From Pseudobutyrivibrio ruminis DSM 9787 (GTDB taxonomy: Bacteria > Bacillota > Clostridia > Lachnospirales > Lachnospiraceae): 64,000 nt of DNA. The notes under the pieces were generated by a model. The model had not been told where the DNA came from. It worked only from the letters and a program-made list of their open reading frames with translations, and did no database searches. Location of the stretch: positions 1 to 64,000 of the forward strand of contig NZ_OBMR01000007.1 in the NCBI RefSeq assembly GCF_900218035.1, given 5' to 3'. The position numbers and the translations under genes are program-made. Below are positions 53,412-62,259 of the stretch, piece by piece (the stretch's first letter is position 1; the number at the start of each line of letters is the position of its first letter).

Positions 53412-53446
53412 AACAATATCCTCCTTAATTTTTAATTGACTAGTTA

Positions 53447-53493
53447 TCTAGTAGGTTGATAGGCATTATATGTTACAAGTCCTGTAAATTCAA
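53447..53493 (-). promoter_or_regulatory. arylsulfotransferase operon promoter with sulfur-box
   Basis: On the minus strand: TTGAAT (53493-53488), 17-base spacer, perfect TATAAT (53470-53465), one base, then CCTATCAACCTACTAGA (53463-53447). Confidence 0.87.
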
Positions 53494-53506
53494 TACTTCT
53501 GGCTCC

Positions 53507-53557
53507 TAAAGAAAATGAGAGCCCGTTATAAATCTGTTTTATAACGAGCTCTCATTT
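53507..53557 (-). terminator. terminator of the nitrogenase-like operon
   Basis: A stem of about 20 bp (AAATGAGAGCTCGTTATAA region with its complement, one G-U pair, 53513-53557) is followed by TTTTCTTT. The upstream arm contains the last codons and the stop of the MATE gene. Confidence 0.85.
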
Positions 53558-54906
53558 CTAAAAGTATATAATGTTTCTTTTTGTAATACCTGTGATATCT
53601 TTTGATATCTATATGCTGTCATTATAGTTATAGCTCCTACAAGTACGCTAAGAGGATTTGCAATATAAACGGCCCATTTGCCTAGCGTAGGAAATGTTGC
53701 ATATGCAAATGAAACTCTACTAATAATATTTAGGGTAAATGCTAAAAGTACAAATCGCATCTCCTTTTTTCCTGTAACTACTCCTATATAGCATCTAAAA
53801 AATATCATGAATACCAACATTACTAGTAGGGATATCATGTAATTCATTCCTTCATCTACAATGGCTTTATCATATTCACTCATGAAAAGCCCGATTACTG
53901 AACGTCCCTTAAAATATATGAAAAGCGATAATGCTACTACCATTAAACCACATAATCTGAGTGCTGCTTTCAAGCCTATCTCTACTCTTTCAGGCTTTCC
54001 TGCTCCGATGTTTTGCGCTGTAAATACAGCCAGTGCTTCTGCTATTGTGATTATAGGAAGAGATATTATTCCATCTATTTTTCCACCAATAGCTACTCCT
54101 GCAATCATTGCTGTTCCACATTGATTAATAAGTGCTGAAATCAAAACTATTCCCATTGATAAAATCCCCTGCTGTAAGATTGATGGTAGGGATACTCTAA
54201 GGATATCCTTAGCTTTTATTTCAGCAAGCTCGAAGCTAATACCAATTCTATTTCGTGGTACTTTCGTTATAAGATTCGTAAATACAATAATCATTGAAAG
54301 TGCCTGTGATATAACAGTTGCTATTGCTGCACCATTTACTCCTAATTTGAAATTACAAATTAATAGTAAATCAAGAATTATATTACTAATTGTACTAGTC
54401 AGTAATGCAATAAATGTGATGTTTGAATTGCCCCTTGATTGTGTAATGGCTATGGCATAATTAAAAAGAAAAACAAATGGATAGCCCATCAGAATAATCC
54501 TGAAATATACATATGCATCTTGAAATATCACATCAGGAACCTTTATAAAGGCCATTATATTTTTTGCTTCGGTAATGCCCAAAATGGTACATACCAATCC
54601 TGCCGTAACTATCAGTACAAAGCCTACTGTTCTGCTGGCATTAAAATCCTTTTCATCTTTACTGCCGTAACTTTCTGAACAGATTACTGAAACACCTGCT
54701 TTCAAACCCAGTACCACAGCATTTAAAATAAATATAAGGTTACTTACAGAACCAACAGCTGACAACGCTAGACTACCTACATATCTGCCTACTATATAGG
54801 TATCTACCAGATTGTACAGCTGTTGTAAAATATTGCCAAGAGTAAGTGGAACAATAAAATATAATAACGACACCACCACATTCCCAGTTGTCATATCTCG
54901 TTTCAT
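53539..54906 (-). CDS. MATE-family efflux transporter
   Basis: The 455-aa protein has twelve membrane segments and the MATE start (PLTLGNILQQLYNLVDTYIVGRYVG), with a second repeat near residue 240 (LPSILQQGILSMG). MATE proteins export cationic or other organic compounds using Na+ or H+. It is 7 bases behind the split-barrel gene, the last in the nitrogenase-like operon. It may export a product of the pathway, or be a passenger. Confidence 0.93.
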   Translation of the reverse strand: MKRDMTTGNVVVSLLYFIVPLTLGNILQQLYNLVDTYIVGRYVGSLALSAVGSVSNLIFILNAVVLGLKAGVSVICSESYGSKDEKDFNASRTVGFVLIVTAGLVCTILGITEAKNIMAFIKVPDVIFQDAYVYFRIILMGYPFVFLFNYAIAITQSRGNSNITFIALLTSTISNIILDLLLICNFKLGVNGAAIATVISQALSMIIVFTNLITKVPRNRIGISFELAEIKAKDILRVSLPSILQQGILSMGIVLISALINQCGTAMIAGVAIGGKIDGIISLPIITIAEALAVFTAQNIGAGKPERVEIGLKAALRLCGLMVVALSLFIYFKGRSVIGLFMSEYDKAIVDEGMNYMISLLVMLVFMIFFRCYIGVVTGKKEMRFVLLAFTLNIISRVSFAYATFPTLGKWAVYIANPLSVLVGAITIMTAYRYQKISQVLQKETLYTFRNESSL

Positions 54907-54913
54907 ATGAACA

Positions 54914-55345
54914 CTACACCAACTGATTTGCTGATACTACAACCTGTTTTTCTTCTGCTGTAAAATCTAAAATCTTAACTGATTCTGTTTCCACCTTGAA
55001 GATAACATTTACCTGTGGATCATAGTTAAGCTGAGGTCTGCGCTCTTTGATAAGAGTCGCAGCCTTTTCAGCTTCACTAGCATCAAGCTTGTGTGCTCTA
55101 CCGTAAACTGTAATATTCTTAGGAGCAGTTTGTCCCTCATGCTGAAACAGAAGTGCCACATTGTTGTTGTGAGCAATTTCTTTGGTTTTATCTGTGTTAA
55201 TTGTTGTTTGAAAAACTATATCTTTTCCATCAACATTGTATCCTCCAATATGTCTGAGCTGAGGATTACCAGCCTCATCTACCGTCGATAAAACCAAGCT
55301 TTTATTGTCATATATATACTTTTTAATTTCCTTTAATTCTGCCAT
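54914..55345 (-). CDS. pyridoxamine-5'-phosphate-oxidase-like split-barrel protein
   Basis: The 143-aa protein has the FMN- or F420-binding split-barrel pattern: LVLSTVDEAGNPQLRHIGGY, IVFQTTINTDKTKEI, NNNVALLFQ. Such proteins are small flavin oxidoreductases or flavin carriers. It lies 9 bases after the ATPase gene within the nitrogenase-like operon, so it could be a redox partner. The cofactor and the substrate are unknown. Confidence 0.85.
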   Translation of the reverse strand: MAELKEIKKYIYDNKSLVLSTVDEAGNPQLRHIGGYNVDGKDIVFQTTINTDKTKEIAHNNNVALLFQHEGQTAPKNITVYGRAHKLDASEAEKAATLIKERRPQLNYDPQVNVIFKVETESVKILDFTAEEKQVVVSANQLV

Positions 55346-55354
55346 TGTCTCCTC

Positions 55355-56266
55355 CTATACCGCTACAGTATCGTAGTTTTCTTCTGAATCCAAAATCTTG
55401 CCTTCATCTGCTTCATTCACCTGCTCATGTGCAGCCTTTGAAGCACTGATTGCGTTTTCCAACTTCTCAGTTGTGTATTTTATAAACTCCCCGATTCTCT
55501 TATCATTTACATCCCTTGGATATAAATATGGGACATTAATGGTATCCACTATAGATGCATTTGGTGCCACAGAAAAAATGCTTATATTTTCTCCTAAATA
55601 GACTGCTTCTGAAATATCGTGGGTAACAAACAAGATGGTCTTGCCGGTCTTCTTCCAGATTCTAATTAATTCATCCTGAAGAGTTCGTCTTGTTTGAGCA
55701 TCCAAAGCACCGAATGGCTCATCCATAATAAGAACCTCTGGATTAGCTGCAATGCTTCGTGCAATCTGGACTCTCTGCTTCATTCCTCCTGATAACTCAT
55801 CAGGGTATTTATGTTCATGGCCTTTTAAACCAACAAGTTCAAGTGCATCGAGAGCGGTCTTTCTTCTTTCCTCTTTTTTTACCCCTCTCATCTTTAGACC
55901 GTACTCTACATTCTTTTGAACTGTGAGCCATGGAAAGATTGCTAAATCTGCATTCTGAAAAACTACTCCTCTTTCTGAGCTTGGACCAACTATTTCTTTA
56001 TCATCAAGACTTATTGAACCTTCAGTCTTATTCAAAAAGCCTGCAACGATATTTAGCAAAGTTGTCTTGCCACATCCACTGGCTCCAAGAAAAATATGAA
56101 ATTCTCCTTCATGAATCTCCAGATTTACATCCTTCAGAACATAATCAGATTCATGGCCTACAAAATTATCATGTGCACTGTTTCCCTTTGTGAAAAGAAG
56201 TGCTTTGTTTTCCACATCATATTTTTTTCCAATGTGATCAATTTTAATTTTTACATTATCTGACAT
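55355..56266 (-). CDS. sulfonate/taurine-type ABC ATPase
   Basis: The 303-aa ATPase is SsuB/TauB-like: Walker [28 protein letters not shown], signature [33 protein letters not shown]-terminal extension of about 50 residues ([16 protein letters not shown]) is unusual. The ATG at 56266 has GGAGGT 6 bases upstream and overlaps nothing; a longer frame would enter the permease gene. Confidence 0.93.
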   Translation of the reverse strand: MSDNVKIKIDHIGKKYDVENKALLFTKGNSAHDNFVGHESDYVLKDVNLEIHEGEFHIFLGASGCGKTTLLNIVAGFLNKTEGSISLDDKEIVGPSSERGVVFQNADLAIFPWLTVQKNVEYGLKMRGVKKEERRKTALDALELVGLKGHEHKYPDELSGGMKQRVQIARSIAANPEVLIMDEPFGALDAQTRRTLQDELIRIWKKTGKTILFVTHDISEAVYLGENISIFSVAPNASIVDTINVPYLYPRDVNDKRIGEFIKYTTEKLENAISASKAAHEQVNEADEGKILDSEENYDTVAV

Positions 56267-56276
56267 ATGCACCTCC

Positions 56277-57038
56277 TTATTCTGTAACTCCATAATGCTT
56301 TAATGATTTCTTTGCAACATACCTTAAAGACTTATCTGCAAAAAATCCAAGTATTCCAAGGGTTACAATACCGACAAAAATGTAGTCAGTTCGATAATAA
56401 AGTCTGGATGTATAAACTAAATATCCCAGTCCGCTGTTTGCTGCAAGCATTTCTGCACCAACAATTGATATGATTGCTGTACTGAGACCAAGACGAGCAC
56501 CTGTTAAAATACTTGGCACTGAACCAGGAATAGTAACTGTAATAAATGACTGCAACCTATTGGCCCCAAGTGATTCAGCAGCCTGATACTTCACAGGATT
56601 GATAGTATTTACGCCTGCGATTGTGTTGATGATTATTGGAAAAATAGACGCATACGTTATCAGAATCAGCTTTGATTCTTCACCTACACCAAACCACATC
56701 AAAAACAGGGTTAGAAATCCTATTGCCGGAACAAATCTGAAGAAATTAATAAATGGTTCAATAAACCAATTTACAATTCTAAATCGACCAATTAATAGGC
56801 CTACAGGAATTCCTATCAAAAGTGCTCTACTCCAACCTAAGAGAACCCTCTGTACACTGATGCTAATATCCTCCCAAAGCTTTCCATTTAGGACTATTTC
56901 CTTGAAACCAACAAATGTTTCAAATGGACTTGGGAAAAAAGCTTCTGTGTAAAACAAAGAAATAACTCCCCATATAACAAACAACACTGCCCAGGAAATG
57001 ATTCCACTTTTTATTATTCTTCTAGTTACGTTCTTCAT
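56277..57038 (-). CDS. sulfonate/taurine-type ABC permease (second set)
   Basis: The 253-aa TauC/SsuC-like permease has six membrane segments, [23 protein letters not shown] and the EAA loop [24 protein letters not shown] 57038 with GGAGGGG is chosen; the longer frame overlaps the binding-protein gene. It is strongly similar to the permease at 49019-49786. Confidence 0.93.
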   Translation of the reverse strand: MKNVTRRIIKSGIISWAVLFVIWGVISLFYTEAFFPSPFETFVGFKEIVLNGKLWEDISISVQRVLLGWSRALLIGIPVGLLIGRFRIVNWFIEPFINFFRFVPAIGFLTLFLMWFGVGEESKLILITYASIFPIIINTIAGVNTINPVKYQAAESLGANRLQSFITVTIPGSVPSILTGARLGLSTAIISIVGAEMLAANSGLGYLVYTSRLYYRTDYIFVGIVTLGILGFFADKSLRYVAKKSLKHYGVTE

Positions 57039-57048
57039 AGGCCCCTCC

Positions 57049-58146
57049 TTACCTTGACCAGGTAACCGAATCTGGCTTATAAAGTGCCAAGGCATCTGTA
57101 TTAATATAATCTGCAGGATCATATGCTGTAGGGAAATTTCCATTATTGAAGCACCACTCTTCAACCTTTACCAAATCTTCATATGCATCCTGGTCAAAAC
57201 CATAATCGTGAGTTTTTTCATTCCATCCAGAGATTACCAAATCCTTCTTTAGTCCTAAATCTTCTTCTACCCAACCGGCAAATTCATCTAAGTTCTCTGT
57301 TATATATGCAAATCCTTCTTCACTTACAGCAAGGTATTTTGCTACTTCTGCCTGATGTTCCTCTAGATAAGAATTGTTTGCAACAAGGAAGCAGTACATA
57401 GGAGCATCAACCTCTGCTACAGTTACAAGTGGAACCCAACCAGCCTCTTCAAACTTTGGTTGAATTTGCGCGCCTGCCCAGTAAGCATCACCTGAGCCTG
57501 TAGTAGCAAGTGCCAGAGCTTCCTGTGCGCTTGACACATTTGTAAGCTCTATCTTTTCAGGATCAAGATTATATTTTTCTACAAGCTTTCCGTATTCATA
57601 TTCAAATACAACACCTGCCTGGGACAGCAATATTGCCCCTTCTAAATCTTCCGGAGAACTAATATGCTCTGGATTAACATAAAGTGTTGTAGATGTATTA
57701 ATCCATGTCTGTGTAAGGGCTCTAAGCTCAGTATCAGCTAAGGTATTTCCAATTCTATTAATACCTGCATAATCAGCAAAATTTCCAATATCAAGCTGAT
57801 CAATAGTAATGGCATCGATTGTATTGATACCAGCTGCAAATTCTGTTGTTTCCAGATTAATTCCTCTATCCTTCAGGAAATTAGTATGGTCATCTAAAAT
57901 CTTTAGATACTGGTTATCATCACCTGAGCATACACCTACTCTAATGGTGAATTCTCCTACATCATCGATATTAAAATCCTCAGCTGTAAGAGCAACATTT
58001 TCAACTCCATTATCCTCTACAGAGGCATTCGATTTTGTGCCATTTTCGTCATTGCCAGATGTAGTACCGCATGCCACTGCAGAAAATACTAAAGTAGCTG
58101 CTAAAGATAAAGTAATAAGTTTCTTATTGATATTTTTATTATGCAT
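57049..58146 (-). CDS. sulfonate/taurine-type binding lipoprotein
   Basis: The 365-aa protein has a lipobox (VFSAVAC) and an Asn/Asp-rich linker, then an SsuA-like fold: FTIRVGVCSGDDNQYLKILDDH, NTIDAITIDQLDIGNFADYAGIN. The motif DxxxIGNFADYAGINRIGNT is shared with the binding protein at 50889-51905, so the ligands may be similar. A hairpin (58173-58199) separates it from the radical SAM gene. Confidence 0.9.
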   Translation of the reverse strand: MHNKNINKKLITLSLAATLVFSAVACGTTSGNDENGTKSNASVEDNGVENVALTAEDFNIDDVGEFTIRVGVCSGDDNQYLKILDDHTNFLKDRGINLETTEFAAGINTIDAITIDQLDIGNFADYAGINRIGNTLADTELRALTQTWINTSTTLYVNPEHISSPEDLEGAILLSQAGVVFEYEYGKLVEKYNLDPEKIELTNVSSAQEALALATTGSGDAYWAGAQIQPKFEEAGWVPLVTVAEVDAPMYCFLVANNSYLEEHQAEVAKYLAVSEEGFAYITENLDEFAGWVEEDLGLKKDLVISGWNEKTHDYGFDQDAYEDLVKVEEWCFNNGNFPTAYDPADYINTDALALYKPDSVTWSR

Positions 58147-58172
58147 TTTTCTTCCTCCCGTAATATAAAAGA

Positions 58173-58199
58173 AGGCTCCCCAAATAGAATGGGAAGCCT
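58173..58199 (-). promoter_or_regulatory. intercistronic hairpin
   Basis: AGGCTTCCC pairs imperfectly with GGGAGCCT, followed by TCTTTTATATT on the minus strand. It lies in the only gap (70 bases) inside the nitrogenase-like operon. It may partly terminate or stabilise the RNA, changing the ratio of enzyme to transporter. Confidence 0.55.
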
Positions 58200-58215
58200 C
58201 CAGTTTTCTGGTCAG

Positions 58216-59484
58216 CTAAGCTGTTTTTTCTACTACGTCAATCTTGCTATCATCTACAACACTATCTTCACCTACAAAGTGAACTCTGTCTGCTTCGTGC
58301 TTAGCAATATTAAGATGATCTCCATCCAAATCATAGAAATAATCAAAGATAGAATTTTCAACATTTGCCGATTTATAAAGATCCAAATGTGTAAGTCCAT
58401 TTTTCTTCAAAAGTGTATATGTCTTGTGATATAAATCCATATACCATTCTGGTGTTGGAGCGCGATGCCCTTCCAGCTCTGAGCCAGGATTTGGTGTCCA
58501 GTGAAGTGGAATTGCAACAACACCAAGTTCAGTAAGATATTCGATACCTTCAAGCAATGTAGATTTAGGTTCAATACCAGCTACAAAGAAGGAACGAACA
58601 TTGCCCTTACCAAATACTTCCACTTCTCGCTTAAGGGCGTTAATCCAATTCTGGCGGCCACCACAAATCTGATCTTTACCTGGACAAATTGTTTTGAAAA
58701 TATTCTCATCCCAGATTTCAAGGTTAGTAGAAATTGCTCTGTAGCCTGCTTCCTTGTACTTTTCAATTACAGATAAATCTGCTGGAGCACCTACACAGGC
58801 AGTGCCTCCAAAATCTGCAAGTCCTGTTACATCCTGAATGGCTTCTGCAACATCAATGTAATATTCAACCTCTCGACGTTCTGGTACAAAACCTCCTGTA
58901 ATAGTAATTGACTCATAGCCTTCTTCTCTGGCCTTTGCATAGGTTTCAGCTATCTGTCTTGGAGTCTTCCAGGCAATTCCCTGTAAATCTGCGAAACGGC
59001 TTTTTGTAGCATTAATATTACAGAATTTGCAGTCAAGTCCCTTGTCTTTCAGAGCGCATTCATTACTGTATGCTACAGACACTTTTGTCTTTCCGATTTC
59101 ATTCGCGATAGTTTTCATGCTTATTCCATCTGATGTTTTCTCATTGTAAAAAGCAGGCTTTTCGACAAAAGAAACTTCGCTAATAAGATTCTTTCCCTCA
59201 AGCAAATAATACTTTCCATTTTCATGCTCTACAGAAAAAGGAGCATCATGCTTATATGTAAATCTCAATCTGTAGTTACTATCAAGTCTAAGTGCTGTTG
59301 GAAGCTTAGTCTTGGTATAAGTCTCATGATTCATATCAAAACAGGTACGCATCTGCTCTTGTACTTTATTATCAAAATCAAGTGTTTCTGCTACCTCTGG
59401 GCTGATATATACTCCCTCGTTGGTAATTCTGTTATCAAGTTCGATTGTCTTAAAAAGCTCTTCTTTTGTGATAGCTCGCGCCAT
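58216..59484 (-). CDS. radical SAM protein with CX8CX2C motif
   Basis: The 422-aa protein has a TIM-barrel pattern with SITITGGFVPERREVEYYIDV as GGE-like strand, AISTNLEIWD and PNPGSELEGHRAPTPEW. The likely cluster cysteines are C143-x8-C152-x2-C155 (NECALKDKGLDCKFC), not the common CX3CX2C. An additional CPGKDQIC lies in the middle. Homologues accompany nitrogenase-like genes in anaerobes, and I cannot give a substrate. ATG 59484 with AAAGGAGGAG is a strong start, although it lies 94 bases inside the nflK-like frame. Confidence 0.85.
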   Translation of the reverse strand: MARAITKEELFKTIELDNRITNEGVYISPEVAETLDFDNKVQEQMRTCFDMNHETYTKTKLPTALRLDSNYRLRFTYKHDAPFSVEHENGKYYLLEGKNLISEVSFVEKPAFYNEKTSDGISMKTIANEIGKTKVSVAYSNECALKDKGLDCKFCNINATKSRFADLQGIAWKTPRQIAETYAKAREEGYESITITGGFVPERREVEYYIDVAEAIQDVTGLADFGGTACVGAPADLSVIEKYKEAGYRAISTNLEIWDENIFKTICPGKDQICGGRQNWINALKREVEVFGKGNVRSFFVAGIEPKSTLLEGIEYLTELGVVAIPLHWTPNPGSELEGHRAPTPEWYMDLYHKTYTLLKKNGLTHLDLYKSANVENSIFDYFYDLDGDHLNIAKHEADRVHFVGEDSVVDDSKIDVVEKTA

Positions 59485-60836
59485 GATTCTCCTCCTTTTA
59501 CTTCTTTTAAAATAGATGATGCAAGTTCTTTTTTTCTTTCATCATATTGCTTTACAACTGTAATATAGTTTTCCAAAAGACTAATTGCGCCATTAACCCC
59601 CGCATCAGCCTTATTTAGAATTAACTTATCTGCAATTGGATATGAAATTTCAACAAGTGGTAGATTTAATTTCTCTGCTATTCTTTTTTCAAGAGAACTT
59701 CCGAAAATAACCTCCGCATTACTAGAACTAACTATTTCATCAATCTCTTTTTGATCAATTCCCTTATAAATGTTTTCAGATATAGTTCTAAGTTCTTCTT
59801 CATTATTTGTTTCATGTGCTTCATCCTTTTTCAAGGAATCAATTAGCACTACCGAAGAAATAACAACTCCAAGTCGATCTTTTAAAAAACCTCCAAGTCT
59901 AATTACCTGTTCTTCATCTCCTATAATTACAGCATTTTTAGATAGTCCAAGTTCAAAAATTTCATCCCTGACTCTCAGAAAAAGACTCTTTTCAGTATGC
60001 TCTTCTTTTTCCAAGAAATCTTTTACCAGTGATTCATCTAAGCTAATCACTTTATTAATAGCTTCCGCTAAATCCTGGACTTTATCTGTGCCAATTGGCA
60101 GTGATGATCTGTATATTACAGGGATATCAAACTTTTCCTTTAAGATTTTTGCTGGCAGTTCTCCCCACTGGGAAAATACGATAGATGCCGATGCATTTTT
60201 CGCATTTACGAAATCAGCAACACCACCTTCTGTTCCAAAAAACACATTGGATTTTATTCCTAAACCTGTAAGGATTCTTTGCAACTCATTTAGATTTCCC
60301 TGCCAATAAGGATCCTTTTGTGGAACAATTCCAAAAATGTTTACAAGATTTGATTCTCTTTTTAAACCACTTTTTTTGACTTCATAAATGGATTTGAAAA
60401 TATCTCCCAAAACCTGCTCGTATCCATAGTGAGGCCCACCATTGAATCCAGCTACCAGTGTGTCAACAACTGGTTCTCCTTGCTCAACAATTTCTCTTGT
60501 CATTGCATCTACATCATCGCCCACCATTGCAGATTCACAGCTATTGAGAATTACATATAAATCTCCTTTTTGAACCTTAATAGTGTTTTTGATTTGCTCG
60601 CGAAGCCTCGATGCGCCTCCAAAAATTACATGTCTTTCTTGTGCTGCTGTACCTGGAATAGAAAAGCCTGAATAAGATGAGGCTCCTCCAGAAAACCTTT
60701 GATTAGCTAGATAATTAACTACACCACAACCAGCATTTGAATGTACAACCGGTACCGCTCCGTTAATCTCTTGAACTGTCTGCAAAGCTCCATGAAGTGC
60801 ACATCCATTTCTAGGATTTTTGATTACATTCGACAT
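59391..60836 (-). CDS. nitrogenase-like K subunit
   Basis: The 481-aa protein belongs to the nitrogenase component-1 fold. The three P-cluster-type cysteines of NifK are kept: C12 (RNGCALHGAL), C37 (VHSNAGCG) and C100 (ILNSCESAMVGDD). The rest of the protein has no Cys at all. The GFNGGPHYGYEQ segment resembles the NifK FxGSH region. The ATG at 60836 is 2 bases after the D-like stop. The 3' end runs 94 bases into the radical SAM gene. Length is slightly below NifK and near group IV relatives. It is not a nitrogen-fixation protein by its residues. Confidence 0.88.
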   Translation of the reverse strand: MSNVIKNPRNGCALHGALQTVQEINGAVPVVHSNAGCGVVNYLANQRFSGGASSYSGFSIPGTAAQERHVIFGGASRLREQIKNTIKVQKGDLYVILNSCESAMVGDDVDAMTREIVEQGEPVVDTLVAGFNGGPHYGYEQVLGDIFKSIYEVKKSGLKRESNLVNIFGIVPQKDPYWQGNLNELQRILTGLGIKSNVFFGTEGGVADFVNAKNASASIVFSQWGELPAKILKEKFDIPVIYRSSLPIGTDKVQDLAEAINKVISLDESLVKDFLEKEEHTEKSLFLRVRDEIFELGLSKNAVIIGDEEQVIRLGGFLKDRLGVVISSVVLIDSLKKDEAHETNNEEELRTISENIYKGIDQKEIDEIVSSSNAEVIFGSSLEKRIAEKLNLPLVEISYPIADKLILNKADAGVNGAISLLENYITVVKQYDERKKELASSILKEVKGGESWRELSQKKSFLRQSNLITELPTREYISAQR

Positions 60837-60838
60837 AA

Positions 60839-62236
60839 CTAGCTTACCTCCTGCTTCACATACCAGTTGCCACTTTTGCTTTTCCAACTAATCTTGTAGT
60901 TGCCTTTATCTAAACCATGCAACTTTCCCGAGAGTCGTATTGCTTTGACAAATGAGTCATACAATACATATACTCCATCAAATCCATATATAGATTTATT
61001 TCTGGTGGATACAACTGTAGCACCTTCATCAGAAGCAAATGAGCTTCCCTGAAATTCGCTAACGTATATATCAACTTCTCCCTTTGCTATTGCATTTGCC
61101 TTCTCAAAATACTGACCATTACCAATCACCGCTGTTATTCCTTTTGAAAGAAAACGTAATTTAGATAACTGATTTCTATTCTCTAAATCAACAAAAGGTG
61201 CTCCAAATCCAACCACTTCTCCACCAAGATTTGTAAACAATCTTGCGTATGCAGGAATTCTACTTAGTGATGCATCAATAAATATCTTTTTGCCATCTAA
61301 AAGATGCTTTGAAATGCTTCTTGTTAATTCCGCTTCTACTTCATCAACATATTTACTTGCTTTATCCTCAACCTTTAGATACGCAGCCAACTTTAGCAAA
61401 AATGCTTTTGTACCTCTAAATCCAACTGGTGCTTCAGTAACTATGTAAGGAACATCGTATACTTCCTCCAATTCTCTGGCTAAATATCCACCTTCTTCTG
61501 GATTTAGCACAACAGTTGCTTTAGCTTTAGATGCTCCTTTGATTTCATCTATGCTAGAAAACCTTGGCAAGACCTGATATTTAATATCCAATGCCTTAAG
61601 GCTTTTTGCTATTGCAGCAATATCTTCAATGCTCTCTGAAAATGAGATGACGTTAATGAATGGTTCCGTTTCCTCTGGATTTTTATCAATCAAATACTTT
61701 AATAAGCTATGTGTCACAATGTCGTAACCGGTTACTGGAGTTTTTGATTTAAATCCATCTGTATAGATGCTTATAATAGGAATCCCTATTTCATCTTCCA
61801 GCTCTAAAATAATGGAATTCACATCGTCATTATTAATAGCAACCACAGGTGTTCCTATAATAAAAACAGCTTTAGGATGTTGTTCCTCATAGGCTCTGAT
61901 AACTGCTTCTCTAAGCTTATCTTCACCTCCTAAGATGGTGTCCCTTTCCACCAAATTTGTACTGTACCACCCAAAAGCTTCGTCAATCTGAGTAAGTCCA
62001 ATATTTCCGCAGCCAATTGCACCATTCACAATTATTGCAGCATCCTCAATCTTAGATAACACATCAAATGCATATATAGTTTCATCCACATGGATTTGAG
62101 AATAAGTCCTTACTCGTTGTTTGATTTCAGTACCTGAGGTTTCATCAATAAGACCTTCAAGTGTTCCGTGAAAATGACTTAATGCACTTAATCTTTTTTC
62201 TCTGGTAAGGGCTTTTCTATCTTCCAAAAAACTCAT
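60839..62236 (-). CDS. nitrogenase-like D subunit with a single cysteine
   Basis: The 465-aa protein has the component-1 fold. Only one Cys exists, C76 in VNGAIGCGNIG, at the place of NifD Cys88. The other NifD P-cluster positions are changed; the Cys154 place reads GTPVVAINNDD with Thr129. The FeMo-cofactor ligands also appear lost: the Cys275 region reads VLNPEEGGYL with Asn245, and the His442 region reads SIYGFDG with Tyr417. By eye alignment it therefore cannot hold FeMo-co in the usual way. The ATG at 62236 has GGAGGAG upstream. Confidence 0.87.
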   Translation of the reverse strand: MSFLEDRKALTREKRLSALSHFHGTLEGLIDETSGTEIKQRVRTYSQIHVDETIYAFDVLSKIEDAAIIVNGAIGCGNIGLTQIDEAFGWYSTNLVERDTILGGEDKLREAVIRAYEEQHPKAVFIIGTPVVAINNDDVNSIILELEDEIGIPIISIYTDGFKSKTPVTGYDIVTHSLLKYLIDKNPEETEPFINVISFSESIEDIAAIAKSLKALDIKYQVLPRFSSIDEIKGASKAKATVVLNPEEGGYLARELEEVYDVPYIVTEAPVGFRGTKAFLLKLAAYLKVEDKASKYVDEVEAELTRSISKHLLDGKKIFIDASLSRIPAYARLFTNLGGEVVGFGAPFVDLENRNQLSKLRFLSKGITAVIGNGQYFEKANAIAKGEVDIYVSEFQGSSFASDEGATVVSTRNKSIYGFDGVYVLYDSFVKAIRLSGKLHGLDKGNYKISWKSKSGNWYVKQEVS

Positions 62237-62259
62237 AAAATCTCCTCCTTACCTAAATG

